A stretch of 64,000 nucleotides of DNA from Bacillota bacterium. GTDB lineage: Bacteria; Bacillota; Clostridia; Christensenellales; Aristaeellaceae. The translations under genes were made by a program, and so were the position numbers. The notes below the pieces were generated by a model. That model was not told the origin of the DNA. It saw nothing but the letters and a program-made list of their open reading frames with translations, and did no database searches. Below, piece after piece: positions 42,347-51,212 of this stretch. Position 1 is the stretch's first letter, and every line of letters begins with the position of its first letter. The DNA lies in contig JAEZIN010000009.1 of NCBI GenBank assembly GCA_023436585.1, forward strand, positions 1 through 64,000. The letters are read 5' to 3'.

Positions 42347-43603
42347 GTGCAAGCAAACCGCGTCATCCTGCACGTGGATGTCAACTGCTTTTATGCAAGC
42401 TGCGAAATAGCCGAAGACCCGTCCCTGCGCGGCAAACCGCTGGCCGTGTGCGGCGATCCGGTCCTGCGCCACGGTATTGTGCTGGCAAAAAGCTATGAGG
42501 CAAAAAAGTATGGCATTCAAACGGGCCTGGTCACGTGGAAGGCACTGCAGCTATGCCCCAATCTCATTATCAAAGTCGTGGATTTTGACAAGTACATGCC
42601 CTATATTACAGGCGTTTACAATACCCTGTGCGAGTACTCCCCACTGGTGGAATCCTACGGCTGTGACGAAGCCTGGCTGGAGATTACAAAACGCGGCACC
42701 ACCCTGGCGGATGGCCGCAGGCTCGCAAAGCACCTGCAGTTTCTTATTATGGAAAAGTTCGGCCTTCCTGTCAGCATCGGCGTCTCCTACACGAAAACCT
42801 TTGCCAAGCTCGGCTCGGATTATAAAAAGCCCGCCGGCATCACCGTCATCACCCCGGAGAATTACCGGGATATTGTATGGCCCCTGCCGGTGGGCGACTT
42901 GCTGAACATAGGGGAAAAGACCGTCGCGAAGCTGGCGAAAAACTATATCCTCACCATCGGCGAACTGGCCGGCACTCCAGCTGATTTTTTAGAGCGGATG
43001 TTTGGCATCAACGGCCTGAAGCATCTGCTGGCCGCCCAGGGGGAGGAAATATACCCGGTGCGCCCCGTGGGCGTAACCGATGCCGCCAAGTCCATCGGGC
43101 ACAGCATCACCTTTCCCCATGACCTGTCAACGGTGGATGAGGTCACCGCCGGAAGCTATATCATTGCCGAGTCTGTCGCCGCCCGCCTGCGCGCCCAGGA
43201 TAAGGTGGCCGGAGTCGTGCATTTTGGCCTGCGTGACGCGAAGCTGAACTGCGCCTCCTGCCAGCGCACCCTCCGCCATGCCACCTCCCTGTCCGGGGAA
43301 ATAGCCGAAATAGCGCAAATTCTTTTCCGGGAGCGCTATTCCAATATGCTTCCCCTGCGCTCCCTGGGCATCTACTGCACGGCCCTGTCCTCCGCCTCCG
43401 CGCCTGTGCAGCTGGACCTTTTTGCGGACCAGGAGCGGCGTGAGAAGGCCATGGCCCTGGAGCATACAAAGGATAAGATCAGGCTCCGCTACGGGCCATC
43501 CTCCATCCTCCGGGGCAGAATGCTGCTTGATCTTGATTTCGCTTCCCTGTCCCCCAAGGACGATCACAAAATCCATCCCGTGCCCTTTTATACAGGGAAA
43601 TAA
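42347..43603 (+). CDS. dinB: Y-family DNA polymerase (Pol IV / UvrX-type)
   Basis: A 418-residue translesion polymerase. The palm/fingers open ILHVDVNCFYASCEIA with the metal Asp and steric-gate region, YGCDEAWLEI carries the second acidic pair and VSIGVSYTKTFAKLGSDYKKP follows. A thumb and little-finger domain come next, then the clamp-binding motif QLDLF near residue 370. Start is GTG after AGGAGGCTTAATA. The LexA box upstream marks SOS induction. The unknown gene 12 nt downstream is probably in the same operon. Confidence 0.92.
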   Translation: MQANRVILHVDVNCFYASCEIAEDPSLRGKPLAVCGDPVLRHGIVLAKSYEAKKYGIQTGLVTWKALQLCPNLIIKVVDFDKYMPYITGVYNTLCEYSPLVESYGCDEAWLEITKRGTTLADGRRLAKHLQFLIMEKFGLPVSIGVSYTKTFAKLGSDYKKPAGITVITPENYRDIVWPLPVGDLLNIGEKTVAKLAKNYILTIGELAGTPADFLERMFGINGLKHLLAAQGEEIYPVRPVGVTDAAKSIGHSITFPHDLSTVDEVTAGSYIIAESVAARLRAQDKVAGVVHFGLRDAKLNCASCQRTLRHATSLSGEIAEIAQILFRERYSNMLPLRSLGIYCTALSSASAPVQLDLFADQERREKAMALEHTKDKIRLRYGPSSILRGRMLLDLDFASLSPKDDHKIHPVPFYTGK

Positions 43604-43615
43604 AGGTGATGCGCA

Positions 43616-44179
43616 ATGACGGAAAAAGAACTGTCCCTGGCGTGCTTCACGGCGATTTTCTCCGAAAAGGTACAGCCCCCGCGCCAATGGAATCTTGCGG
43701 AGGCGGTCAGGCTTCGCGCGGCGTTGCTTAATCTTCCGGAGCAGCCAATCCCCGCAACCATCCCCGTGGATGCCATATACAATGCGGTTTTGCCCATGTT
43801 TGATATCAGAACTACCGATGACGATGAATGCATGCCGGCCTTCCAGGCCCCGGCCATGGAGGAAATAAACAGTGGGCTGGCGGCGGGGAGGGCGTCAAAA
43901 CCGGGGGCACCGGAAGGCGAAAAGAAGACAGGAAAGGTTTTTCTAAAAAAGGTGGAAGGGTATTATGACGAGGAGGGGATTTTTACCCCCACCGTCATTT
44001 ACTTGACCGATGAATTGTGCTATAGGATTGACAGGGTGAAGGACCGCCGGCCCGGCCACAGCGGCGCGGGCGGCCTGGGCCTGCGGTATTTGTGCGACAT
44101 CATCACTAAAAACCGCACGCATCAGCGCGTATTGGTTCACGATGAAAAAAGCCGGTGGTTTGTGGAGGCAATGAAATAG
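43616..44179 (+). CDS. Hypothetical protein in the SOS polymerase operon
   Basis: Not recognised. A 187-residue soluble protein. The N-terminal half is helical and acidic (TEKELSLACFTAIFSEK, DIRTTDDDECMPAF). A low-complexity Gly/Lys/Ala linker (about 88-105) leads to a C-terminal part KVFLKKVEGYYDEEGIFTPTVIYLTDELCYRIDRVKDRRP ending near the Arg/His-rich KNRTHQRVLVHDEKSRWF. It is not a YolD-type protein, the usual companion of UvrX. ATG follows AAAGGTGATGCGCA, 12 nt after the polymerase, so it should be LexA-controlled too. Confidence 0.75.
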   Translation: MTEKELSLACFTAIFSEKVQPPRQWNLAEAVRLRAALLNLPEQPIPATIPVDAIYNAVLPMFDIRTTDDDECMPAFQAPAMEEINSGLAAGRASKPGAPEGEKKTGKVFLKKVEGYYDEEGIFTPTVIYLTDELCYRIDRVKDRRPGHSGAGGLGLRYLCDIITKNRTHQRVLVHDEKSRWFVEAMK

Positions 44180-44238
44180 GGGAGCAGTCCTCCATGTAGC
44201 ATAATTGCATCATTAGTAGAGATGCTCCCCGAAGGTCT

Positions 44239-44457
44239 CCAAAGGCTCCGTAGCCTGGCGCCGCCTGTGGCTCCGTAGCCCCGACCCCGCCAGTGGCGGA
44301 TAAGGGAGGGGTGGAGGAGGCTGGCGAAACGAGCAGTGCGAGCGGCAGCGAAGCAATGCGACGATTGAGCCAGATGGAGGAATGAAGCCAGGCGGAGGAG
44401 GCCTGCGAAAAGGAGCAGTGCTAACGAAGTGTAGCAATGCGACTATTGAGCAGGTTG
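44239..44457 (+). repeat. Dispersed intergenic repeat, copy B with a degenerate tandem copy C
   Basis: 44239-44377 matches copy A (4923-5034, opposite strand) in blocks such as CCAAAGGCTCCGTAGCC, CGCCAGTGGCGGATAAG and GGAGGAGGCTGGCGAAAC; an extra GGCTCCGTAGCC hairpin is inserted. 44390-44457 repeats the right half in decayed form (GGAGGAGGCCTGCGAAAA, GCAATGCGACTATTGAGC). The region 44180-44511 holds no gene. Confidence 0.75.
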
Positions 44458-44511
44458 GACCGATCGGAAAGCCCTTTGGTCGCATCCACAGATGCGAATC
44501 TCTAATATTCT

Positions 44512-46131
44512 TTAGTTTTCCCAATACTTCAGCGCCAGCCGGTAGAACTCCTGTATATCGCTGTATCTAAGCTGTGCCTCGAAGTGGTCGCTTCCGGTGG
44601 CATGCACCGCGCCCATGCTTAAAACAATGCCATCCGGCTTTAAAAAGCAGGAAACGCTGTCCGGATAGGCAAAGGGGCTTACCGACTGGTATTCCGGGGA
44701 TTGCTGCCGCAGCATCTCGGGGAATCGTGCCGCGTCATACGATGTGACCGGATTTGTCGGGAAGAAGGCCTTTTCGAAAAACACCTCTTCAAAACTGTCG
44801 CCGGTAGCATACAAATCGCCAAACGTTACTTCCTCCATCGAGGACAAGTCAATGTTGAACGCAATCAAATCAGTGTATGGATGGGCGCCGCCCTCCACAT
44901 AGCTGGAGCCCCAGAAAATCATGCTTACGATCTTTTTGTTCTGCAGCGTTACCGCGGACTTATAATCTATGGTCAGGCCAGTATCGCTGGAGTACTCTGA
45001 ATAAACATTTTGAACAAAGCTCTTCACTTTTGCGTAAATCATTGCGTTCAGCGCATTAAAGCCGGTGCCGGTAAACCTTGGGTATTGTATTCTAATGGAA
45101 CTTTTTTTGTTAGGCGCGGTGGTATAAAGCAGCATCTGATACCCCTTCGAGGAAGGGCCGGAAGAGGAGGAATCCATCGACACATAGTCCGTCATGACAT
45201 ACCCGTACAAGGTTCCTGCCTTGACATAGTACCAGTGGCTGGCAGTTTCGCCAAGCACGGTGACCACGTTCTCGTGATACAGCTTGCTTGCCACGGCAGC
45301 GGTAATGGATGGCTCCTTGCGTAAATTGACCCAGCTGCCGGTCTTATTGATCTTAATTGTCGCCCTCGGCTGCTTCGACCGGACGCTGTAAGGATCGCTC
45401 CCCGGGTACAGGAATTCGGATTTGATGTAACCCGTTTGGCTGCCGATGGTGACCTTTACCCACTCTTTTTCTGGATCAGACACGCACAGGACTCTCGTGC
45501 CTGTGAAGAAAAGACCCAGCGAATTTGATTCCGTGGAGGCCCGCTCTCTCAGATGGACCCTGTCGGCGCTCCCGCCGTTTATGATGGCCATCCCATAGCC
45601 GGAGCCATCCGGCGGAACGGAAGCACCTATTATAACGTAGTCGGACAACATATAGCCGTACAAATCGCCCGCCTTGACATAATACCAATGGTAAGCAGTC
45701 TCGCCAAGTACAGTGACTGTATCGCCGGTATAGCATCTTCCTGCCACTGCCCCATTCAGGTAGGGTTCCTTTCGCAGGTTGACCCAGCTGCCGGCCGTTT
45801 CGCCTTTTACTTTTGCCACCGGCTGTTTGGGTTTGATGCTGCCCGGGTTGCTGCCCCGGTACAGATACTTGGCTTGCATGTAGCCGGACTGGGTGCCGAT
45901 GGTGACGGACACCCATTCTTCGTCAGGGTCAGACTCGCACACCACCTGGGTGCCTGTGAAGTAAAGGCCCAGCGATTTCGATTCTGTGGATGTCCGCTGC
46001 CGCAGATGCACCCGGTCCGCATTCAGGCCGTTCACAATGGCCGTTCCGTAGTCATCACCAAGCGCCGGGGTGATGTTCATGCATGCCAGCAGGACACAGA
46101 ACAGAATCAGCGAAACGATCTTCTTTTTCAT
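44512..46131 (-). CDS. Secreted protein with four SH3-like domains and a DUF3298/RsiV-like domain
   Basis: A 539-residue exported protein. The signal peptide (about 1-26) ends PALGDD. Four bacterial SH3-like domains lie at about 27-95, 103-167, 178-246 and 254-318. The first two and last two are near-copies (for example AIVNGLNADRVHLRQRTSTES against AIINGGSADRVHLRERASTES), so a pair was duplicated in tandem. A Ser-rich linker leads to a DUF4163/DUF3298-type domain (about 335-539) with GGAHPYTDLIAFNIDLSS, as in the sigma-V anti-sigma factor RsiV. A wall-binding, lysozyme-sensing or scavenging role is speculative. Confidence 0.82.
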   Translation of the reverse strand: MKKKIVSLILFCVLLACMNITPALGDDYGTAIVNGLNADRVHLRQRTSTESKSLGLYFTGTQVVCESDPDEEWVSVTIGTQSGYMQAKYLYRGSNPGSIKPKQPVAKVKGETAGSWVNLRKEPYLNGAVAGRCYTGDTVTVLGETAYHWYYVKAGDLYGYMLSDYVIIGASVPPDGSGYGMAIINGGSADRVHLRERASTESNSLGLFFTGTRVLCVSDPEKEWVKVTIGSQTGYIKSEFLYPGSDPYSVRSKQPRATIKINKTGSWVNLRKEPSITAAVASKLYHENVVTVLGETASHWYYVKAGTLYGYVMTDYVSMDSSSSGPSSKGYQMLLYTTAPNKKSSIRIQYPRFTGTGFNALNAMIYAKVKSFVQNVYSEYSSDTGLTIDYKSAVTLQNKKIVSMIFWGSSYVEGGAHPYTDLIAFNIDLSSMEEVTFGDLYATGDSFEEVFFEKAFFPTNPVTSYDAARFPEMLRQQSPEYQSVSPFAYPDSVSCFLKPDGIVLSMGAVHATGSDHFEAQLRYSDIQEFYRLALKYWEN

Positions 46132-46296
46132 AGCCAGTTCCTTCCCTATATCACAATCAGCTTGGCCCCGGATACCATGGATTTGCCATCCGGGCTAACC
46201 GCAGGCATCCTGACAATATATAGACGGAAAATCCTGGTGGCTTCATGCCATTATTTCTCATGGGCGCAAAATAATTCCTACGTGCTTATGCTTACT

Positions 46297-46345
46297 TTAA
46301 AAGGCCGCCCGCCTTCGCATAGATTGCGCGAGGTCGGACGGCCTG
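46297..46345 (-). terminator. Terminator after the phosphoribosyltransferase gene
   Basis: On the minus strand GGCCGTCCG and CGGGCGGCC bracket an imperfect inner stem (TCGC/GCGA), followed by TTTTAAAG. Confidence 0.7.
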
Positions 46346-46366
46346 CTTGAGCTGAGTCCCAAGGAT

Positions 46367-46972
46367 TTAAATGGAATGGCCTGCTGCGTCAAACAAGGGC
46401 AGATGGCCGAGGCGGACATACCCATGCGGGTTGTTTTCAAGGGCCGCGCCTTCCGTGGCCACGCATGCGCAGAAGGCAAACTCCCTGCCTGTGGCCTGGC
46501 GGTACAGGTCCTGGGCGGCAATATATGTCGCGCCGGTGGAGATCACATCATCCACGAAACAGGCCGTCTTCCCATGGAGAAGGGCCATGTCCTGCCGGTC
46601 CAGGATCAGCTGCTGCTCATTGGTGGTGGTAATGGACTTGACCGTGGTGACCAGCGGGTCCACCATGTACGCCTTGCGGGATTTGCGCAATATCACGTAA
46701 TGCTCGTGGCCAAGCAGCATGGCAAGCTCCTGTATGAGGCCGATGGATTTGGCCTCAGCCGCCACCAGCACATCGCAAGAAAGGGCATTTTGCTGCATCT
46801 GCTCATAGAGCGCCTGGGCCGCGCGGCGGTTGATCAGCGCATGGCCCAGGAGATTCAGCGAATAAAAGCATACACCGCCCGAAGGCACAAGGTCCAGTGT
46901 CATTTCCATATCCCCGCCCAGCTTCAGTACAAGCTGCGCGGGAAGGTTCCCGGGGATTTTCATATCAGACAT
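46367..46972 (-). CDS. Phosphoribosyltransferase (adenine/xanthine PRTase-like)
   Basis: A 201-residue type I PRTase. The PRPP loop is TACFVDDVISTGATYIAAQDLY, with the two acidic residues and STGAT. Upstream are VLVAAEAKSIGLIQELAMLLGHEHYVILRKSRKAYM, resembling APRT/Xpt substrate loops. It should salvage a purine base to its nucleotide. The frame opens nine codons earlier inside the permease gene, but ATG after AGAAAGGTCACAATCAC is preferred. Seventeen nt behind the permease, so transport and salvage are coupled. Confidence 0.85.
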   Translation of the reverse strand: MSDMKIPGNLPAQLVLKLGGDMEMTLDLVPSGGVCFYSLNLLGHALINRRAAQALYEQMQQNALSCDVLVAAEAKSIGLIQELAMLLGHEHYVILRKSRKAYMVDPLVTTVKSITTTNEQQLILDRQDMALLHGKTACFVDDVISTGATYIAAQDLYRQATGREFAFCACVATEGAALENNPHGYVRLGHLPLFDAAGHSI

Positions 46973-46988
46973 GTGATTGTGACCTTTC

Positions 46989-48107
46989 TTATAACCCAAG
47001 CATAGGCCCGAGCAATCTTATGATCACACCGGCGATCATGCCGTAGAAGGGGTTCTTGCTTAGGATGGTCATACCCAGGGCGGCCATACCCGCCGCGATG
47101 GCGCCGCTGGCGATGACGCCGCCAACGCTGGGCAGCACGGTGAGCACAAAGCCGATGACCAGCAGGAAGCCGCTGATGGATTCCGCCGGCACATATTTGG
47201 CCAGCTTTTCCACGGCGCCGGTCAAGATCAGGATGCCGATGAATACCATCATCAAAACGCCGGTAAGCACTGGGTTCGGCGCGCCGGCTGTTCCGCTGAT
47301 GATGCCTTCCAGCGGAAGGCCGCCGGCCGGGACGCTCACGAAATCCGCCACGGCGTTGACGATGGTCAGGTGGTTCAGGTTCTGCGTTGTGCCCGCGATG
47401 CTGGCCGTGATATTGCCAAAGGAAATGTTGCAGCCGATGCCCATGCAGACCAAGCCCAGCGCCGCCAGGATGGCGGTTTTGTTAAAGATCATGCCGCGCC
47501 AGCCATCGCGCCAATCCTTTATCAGGGATTGCTTTTCGCCGGCTTCGGCCACTGTCTCCGCGGAATCTTTCGGCCCGCGGACCTTCATCCGCACCACATA
47601 ATAAATCGTGGAAAGGGCCACGGATATGCCGATGGTATACACCACGGCGTTGGGGTCGCTCCTGAGCAGCATCCAGGTGCCCACGGCGGACACGATGGAA
47701 ACAACGCTGATCTGCCAATCGCTCTTGGTGAAATTGTAGGAAACCTCGCACAGCATGAAGCCAACACCGGCCATCATGCCGGCCACGACGCCGGCGCCTA
47801 CCCAATCGGCAATCTGGCTGACCAGACCGAACAGGCCCAACAGCGTCATCGCGATGGCGGCCAGTATCAGCGCAGTAACCCGGGCGCGGGCATCCTTGGT
47901 ATTGCCCGCCACCGTGATGGTTTCGGCCTGGGCGGAAATGGGGGTGACCGATCCGAGCATCATGTTGAGCCCGGCCGCGATGAAGTAAGCATACGCAACG
48001 GATTTGAGCTTAAAGCCCCGCTCCTTGGCGTACAAAAGCTGAGGGATTCCGTTGACCGCGACCGCCAGGATGGCAAATACCATGGTCCCTATCATTCCCC
48101 AATTCAC
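46989..48107 (-). CDS. Purine/xanthine-type permease (NCS2/AzgA-like)
   Basis: A 372-residue membrane protein with about ten to twelve hydrophobic segments. Blocks such as IPQLLYAKERGF, GSVTPISAQAETITVAGNTKDARARVTALILAA, GVVAGMMAGVGFML and EGIISGTAGAPNPVLTGVLMMVFIG fit nucleobase permeases, though it is shorter than the 430-residue norm. The start is taken as GTG at 48107; an ATG four codons later is possible. The PRTase gene behind it supports nucleobase uptake. A short inverted repeat ACCCG/CGGGT lies in the leader; no purine riboswitch core was found. Confidence 0.78.
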   Translation of the reverse strand: MNWGMIGTMVFAILAVAVNGIPQLLYAKERGFKLKSVAYAYFIAAGLNMMLGSVTPISAQAETITVAGNTKDARARVTALILAAIAMTLLGLFGLVSQIADWVGAGVVAGMMAGVGFMLCEVSYNFTKSDWQISVVSIVSAVGTWMLLRSDPNAVVYTIGISVALSTIYYVVRMKVRGPKDSAETVAEAGEKQSLIKDWRDGWRGMIFNKTAILAALGLVCMGIGCNISFGNITASIAGTTQNLNHLTIVNAVADFVSVPAGGLPLEGIISGTAGAPNPVLTGVLMMVFIGILILTGAVEKLAKYVPAESISGFLLVIGFVLTVLPSVGGVIASGAIAAGMAALGMTILSKNPFYGMIAGVIIRLLGPMLGL

Positions 48108-48364
48108 CGAAGATCCGTCCCTTCTTTACCCGCACTCGATAATCGCGAATGTTCGGGTTTTTGTAAGGTGGCATGCATGACGGCCGCATGAGTACAGATA
48201 AAATTTCCTTATGCTTCCAGTGTCTATGAGGCCTTGATCAATATGCGCCGTATGTTGTCACAAATGCATCATACCAGATAAAAACGAACGATTCAACCAT
48301 ATTGTTGAAAAATATTCGAAATTTTCGCACGCCGCGCAGCGCGCTGTAAGCTGGTGGAAGAAAT

Positions 48365-48402
48365 GAAAAAAAGCACCTCCCGCGAGGAGAGATGCTTCTT
48401 CA
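48365..48402 (-). terminator. Terminator of the fucI operon
   Basis: On the minus strand AGCA-tct-CTCC, TCGC and GGAG-g-TGCT form the stem, followed by TTTTTT. It lies about 90 nt after the last gene. Confidence 0.8.
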
Positions 48403-48488
48403 CGCTTGCCAAAAGATGGTTACCAGTGATGAAGGAAAATATATGGCCCGGAAGTATCTTCCGCCTACAATTCATCCGTCCATTGTGA

Positions 48489-49529
48489 TTATATAATCTC
48501 CTCAACCTCAAAACTGGCAAATGGAATACCGTCGGTTTTTTCATCCTGCAGCAGCCTGCCCACATGGTACAGCAGCGGAAAATCTTCCTTTCTGGCAATG
48601 CCGCGTTCCGCCAGCTTTTGGATGGCACGCACCGTGCGGGTGGCAATCGAAACGGACTCCAGCGTTATGCCGGAAAGCTCATCCATTGCCTGAGAAAAGC
48701 TCAGCCCCCGGCCAAGCAGCGTCCCCAGCATTCTGGTTCGGCCGCCAAATATCGTTACGTACAGATCCCCTGCGGCATAGACGATATTTTCTTCTCTGCC
48801 GCCAATGAGCTTGAGCATTTTTGCCATTTCGCGCACGCTTTGTCCGAAAAGGGCAGCTTGGGGATTATACGCCTGGGTACAGCCTATCCCCTCTTCCCTT
48901 TCCATCATGCCAACTGCCAGGGTAACGCCCAGGGCATAAGCGTTTTTCATGGCGACGGCACACTCGACACCAATCACATCAGTAGAGAGGCTGATATGGT
49001 AATAGCTTGTTTCCAGCAAAGCTTTGAGCTTTTTGAGAATTTCGATATCATCGCCGCAAAAGGTGACGGAGCAGTGGCGCCTGTCCGCCAGTTCATAGCT
49101 GGTGCAGGGGCCGCCAATGGCGTTGAAGGAGAGCCGCTTCTTTGTGCGGTGTTTGTAGACTTGAGGGAAAGTCATCAGCGTTCCATCCGGAAGGTCCAAA
49201 AGACCCTTGGTGACAGAAAGGATGGGCAGGGACTCCGGCACCAGCGGCAGTACATTGTCCGCAAACCAGTCCACACCAAAGCTGCTGACCCCGCCGATCA
49301 ACAGGTCCGCTCCGGCCAAAGCCTTCTCCATTTCTTCCACATAATAATAGGTGATACTCTCAGGCAATTTGCGTTTCATGGTCAGGTGGGTTTGATGCGC
49401 TTTGGCATGCTCAATAATCGCCCTGTCCAAGTGGGTGCCCACAATGCGTACCTGATGGCCGTTGTCGCAAGCCGGTATGCTTAATGCGGAACCCATCATC
49501 CCGGCACCGATGATTGTAATAATGCTCAT
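48489..49529 (-). CDS. gpsA: GpsA-like NAD(P)H glycerol-3-phosphate dehydrogenase
   Basis: A 346-residue dehydrogenase of the glycerol-3-phosphate family. It has IITIIGAGMMGSALSIPACDNGHQVRIVGTH, ILSVTKGLLDLPDG, AIGGPCTSYELADRR and ECAVAMKNAYALGVTLAVGM with the catalytic lysine, plus RTRMLGTLLGRG. The usual family phrase GPSFA reads GPCTS here, and the position is at the end of a sugar operon, so it may be a paralogue with a shifted substrate. An ATG three codons earlier sits too close to the GGAGAGGG site; the inner ATG is chosen. Confidence 0.82.
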   Translation of the reverse strand: MSIITIIGAGMMGSALSIPACDNGHQVRIVGTHLDRAIIEHAKAHQTHLTMKRKLPESITYYYVEEMEKALAGADLLIGGVSSFGVDWFADNVLPLVPESLPILSVTKGLLDLPDGTLMTFPQVYKHRTKKRLSFNAIGGPCTSYELADRRHCSVTFCGDDIEILKKLKALLETSYYHISLSTDVIGVECAVAMKNAYALGVTLAVGMMEREEGIGCTQAYNPQAALFGQSVREMAKMLKLIGGREENIVYAAGDLYVTIFGGRTRMLGTLLGRGLSFSQAMDELSGITLESVSIATRTVRAIQKLAERGIARKEDFPLLYHVGRLLQDEKTDGIPFASFEVEEII

Positions 49530-49547
49530 ATCATACATCCCTCTCCG

Positions 49548-51212
49548 TCAACTGTCCGGTGTTTGGGCTTCCTTGATTTTCAGCAGCCGCTTCATTACAT
49601 CATTTTCACCCCGCCCGAAAAAATCGTACAGGCGTGCGTACTCTGCATACAGCATGTCATACACCGGTGTATTGCTGTCACATGGCGTATAAATGGCAGC
49701 GCATGGCCGGCCCATGGCATGAGTCGCTTCTTTCACGGAGGAATACAACCCAGCCGCCACAGCCGCAAATATGGCGCTGCCCAATGCGCCGCCTTCCGAC
49801 GCGTCCACAACCTTCACAGGCATGTGCAGCACATCCGCATAAATCTGCATGGCCAGACTGTTTCTCTGGCTAATGCCGCCGGTGGCGTAAAACTCCTCTA
49901 CCGGTATACCGTGCTCCCGAAAGTTTTCCACAATCATTCTTGTGCCAAAGGCGGTGGCCTCCAACAAGGCACGATAGATTTCGGCGGAGGTGGTATGCAG
50001 CGTCAGCCCCAGGAGTAGCCCTGTCAAGTGCACATCCACAAGCGTGGACCTGTTCCCATTCCACCAGTCCAGCGCAAGCAGCCCGCTTTGACCGGGCTGA
50101 AGATTCCTGGCTTGTTCTGTCAAATAAGCGTGCAGCCCCATACCGGCCGCTCTTGCCTTTTCTCTGTCCGCCTCAGTCACACAGTGTTCCGCGGCCCAGG
50201 CAAAATGATCCCCCATACAGGATAGCCCGGCTTCATAGCCAAGATACCCGGGTACAATACCGTCCTCTACCATACCGCAAATACCGGGCACTTGCATCTC
50301 CTCATTGGACAATAGCATGTAGCAGGCGGATGTGCCCAATATGCCCAGCATTTTACCCGGGCCATCGATACCGGCGGCCGGAACGCATACATGTGCGTCG
50401 ATCACCGGCACGCTGACGGCAGTCCCTGCAGGCAGGCGCAGTTTATCGGCCATTACAGGCGTAAGAAAGCCAGCCTTGGCTCCGGATGGGAGAACAGGCG
50501 CATTCATCTTATCCTGTACAACAGTTTCGAGTCTTTTGTCCAGGGCGGCAAAATAGCTGGAGGATGGATACCCCATTCGCATATGGTAGCATGCTTTGTA
50601 CCCGGCACAGCACGCGTTGCGTGTTTGCGTGCCGGTAAGCAAAAAGGTCAGCCAGTCGGCCGCTTCTATCCAAGCATCCATCGCCCCGTAAATCTCCGGC
50701 GCTTCTTCCAGCAACTGCATCAGTTTGGGAAACGCCCATTCGGAGGATATTTTGCCGCCATAGTGATTCAGAAAGCTTTCTTCTCTGCGCTTTGCCGTTT
50801 CCGTCATACGGCTGGCCTGGTCCTGGGCGGCATGGTGCTTCCACAGCTTCACATAGGCATGAGGTTCATTTTCATATTGCGGCAAAAAGCAAAGAGGCGT
50901 ACCATCCTTTAAAATGGGCATAACGGTACTCGCCGTAAAATCGATGCCAAGACCTGCGACTTGTTTGGAATCAACGCCGGCCTTCTGCAAGACAGCAGGA
51001 ATGGTATGTGTCAATACATCCAGATAATCCTGCGGGTGCTGCAGCGCCCAGTTGGCCGGCAGCTGCCTGCCGGTGGGAAGGCATTTATCCATGACCCCAT
51101 GGGGATAATCATACATGGCCGTTGCAATTTCTTGACCGTTTGTGATATCCACCAGTGCTGCCCGGCCGGACAGGGTGCCAAAATCTACACCAATGGCGTA
51201 TTGCCTGCTCAT
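49548..51212 (-). CDS. araB: Ribulokinase (AraB-type FGGY kinase)
   Basis: A 554-residue FGGY kinase. The opening YAIGVDFGTLSGRAALVD, then LPANWALQHPQDYLDVL, GLGIDFTASTVMPI and the central GILGTSACYMLLSNEEM are signature AraB phrases; FucK and RhaB lack them. AraB phosphorylates L- and D-ribulose at O5. Here it follows fucI and fucU, so its likely substrate is D-ribulose made from D-arabinose, though L-fuculose cannot be excluded from sequence. Its ATG overlaps the fucU stop (ATGA). Confidence 0.9.
   Translation of the reverse strand: MSRQYAIGVDFGTLSGRAALVDITNGQEIATAMYDYPHGVMDKCLPTGRQLPANWALQHPQDYLDVLTHTIPAVLQKAGVDSKQVAGLGIDFTASTVMPILKDGTPLCFLPQYENEPHAYVKLWKHHAAQDQASRMTETAKRREESFLNHYGGKISSEWAFPKLMQLLEEAPEIYGAMDAWIEAADWLTFLLTGTQTRNACCAGYKACYHMRMGYPSSSYFAALDKRLETVVQDKMNAPVLPSGAKAGFLTPVMADKLRLPAGTAVSVPVIDAHVCVPAAGIDGPGKMLGILGTSACYMLLSNEEMQVPGICGMVEDGIVPGYLGYEAGLSCMGDHFAWAAEHCVTEADREKARAAGMGLHAYLTEQARNLQPGQSGLLALDWWNGNRSTLVDVHLTGLLLGLTLHTTSAEIYRALLEATAFGTRMIVENFREHGIPVEEFYATGGISQRNSLAMQIYADVLHMPVKVVDASEGGALGSAIFAAVAAGLYSSVKEATHAMGRPCAAIYTPCDSNTPVYDMLYAEYARLYDFFGRGENDVMKRLLKIKEAQTPDS

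Noticed and set aside
48120..48200. Possible purine riboswitch before the permease/PRTase genes
   Set aside because: Only a short ACCCG/CGGGT hairpin is present; the conserved loops and three-way junction of purine riboswitches are not seen.
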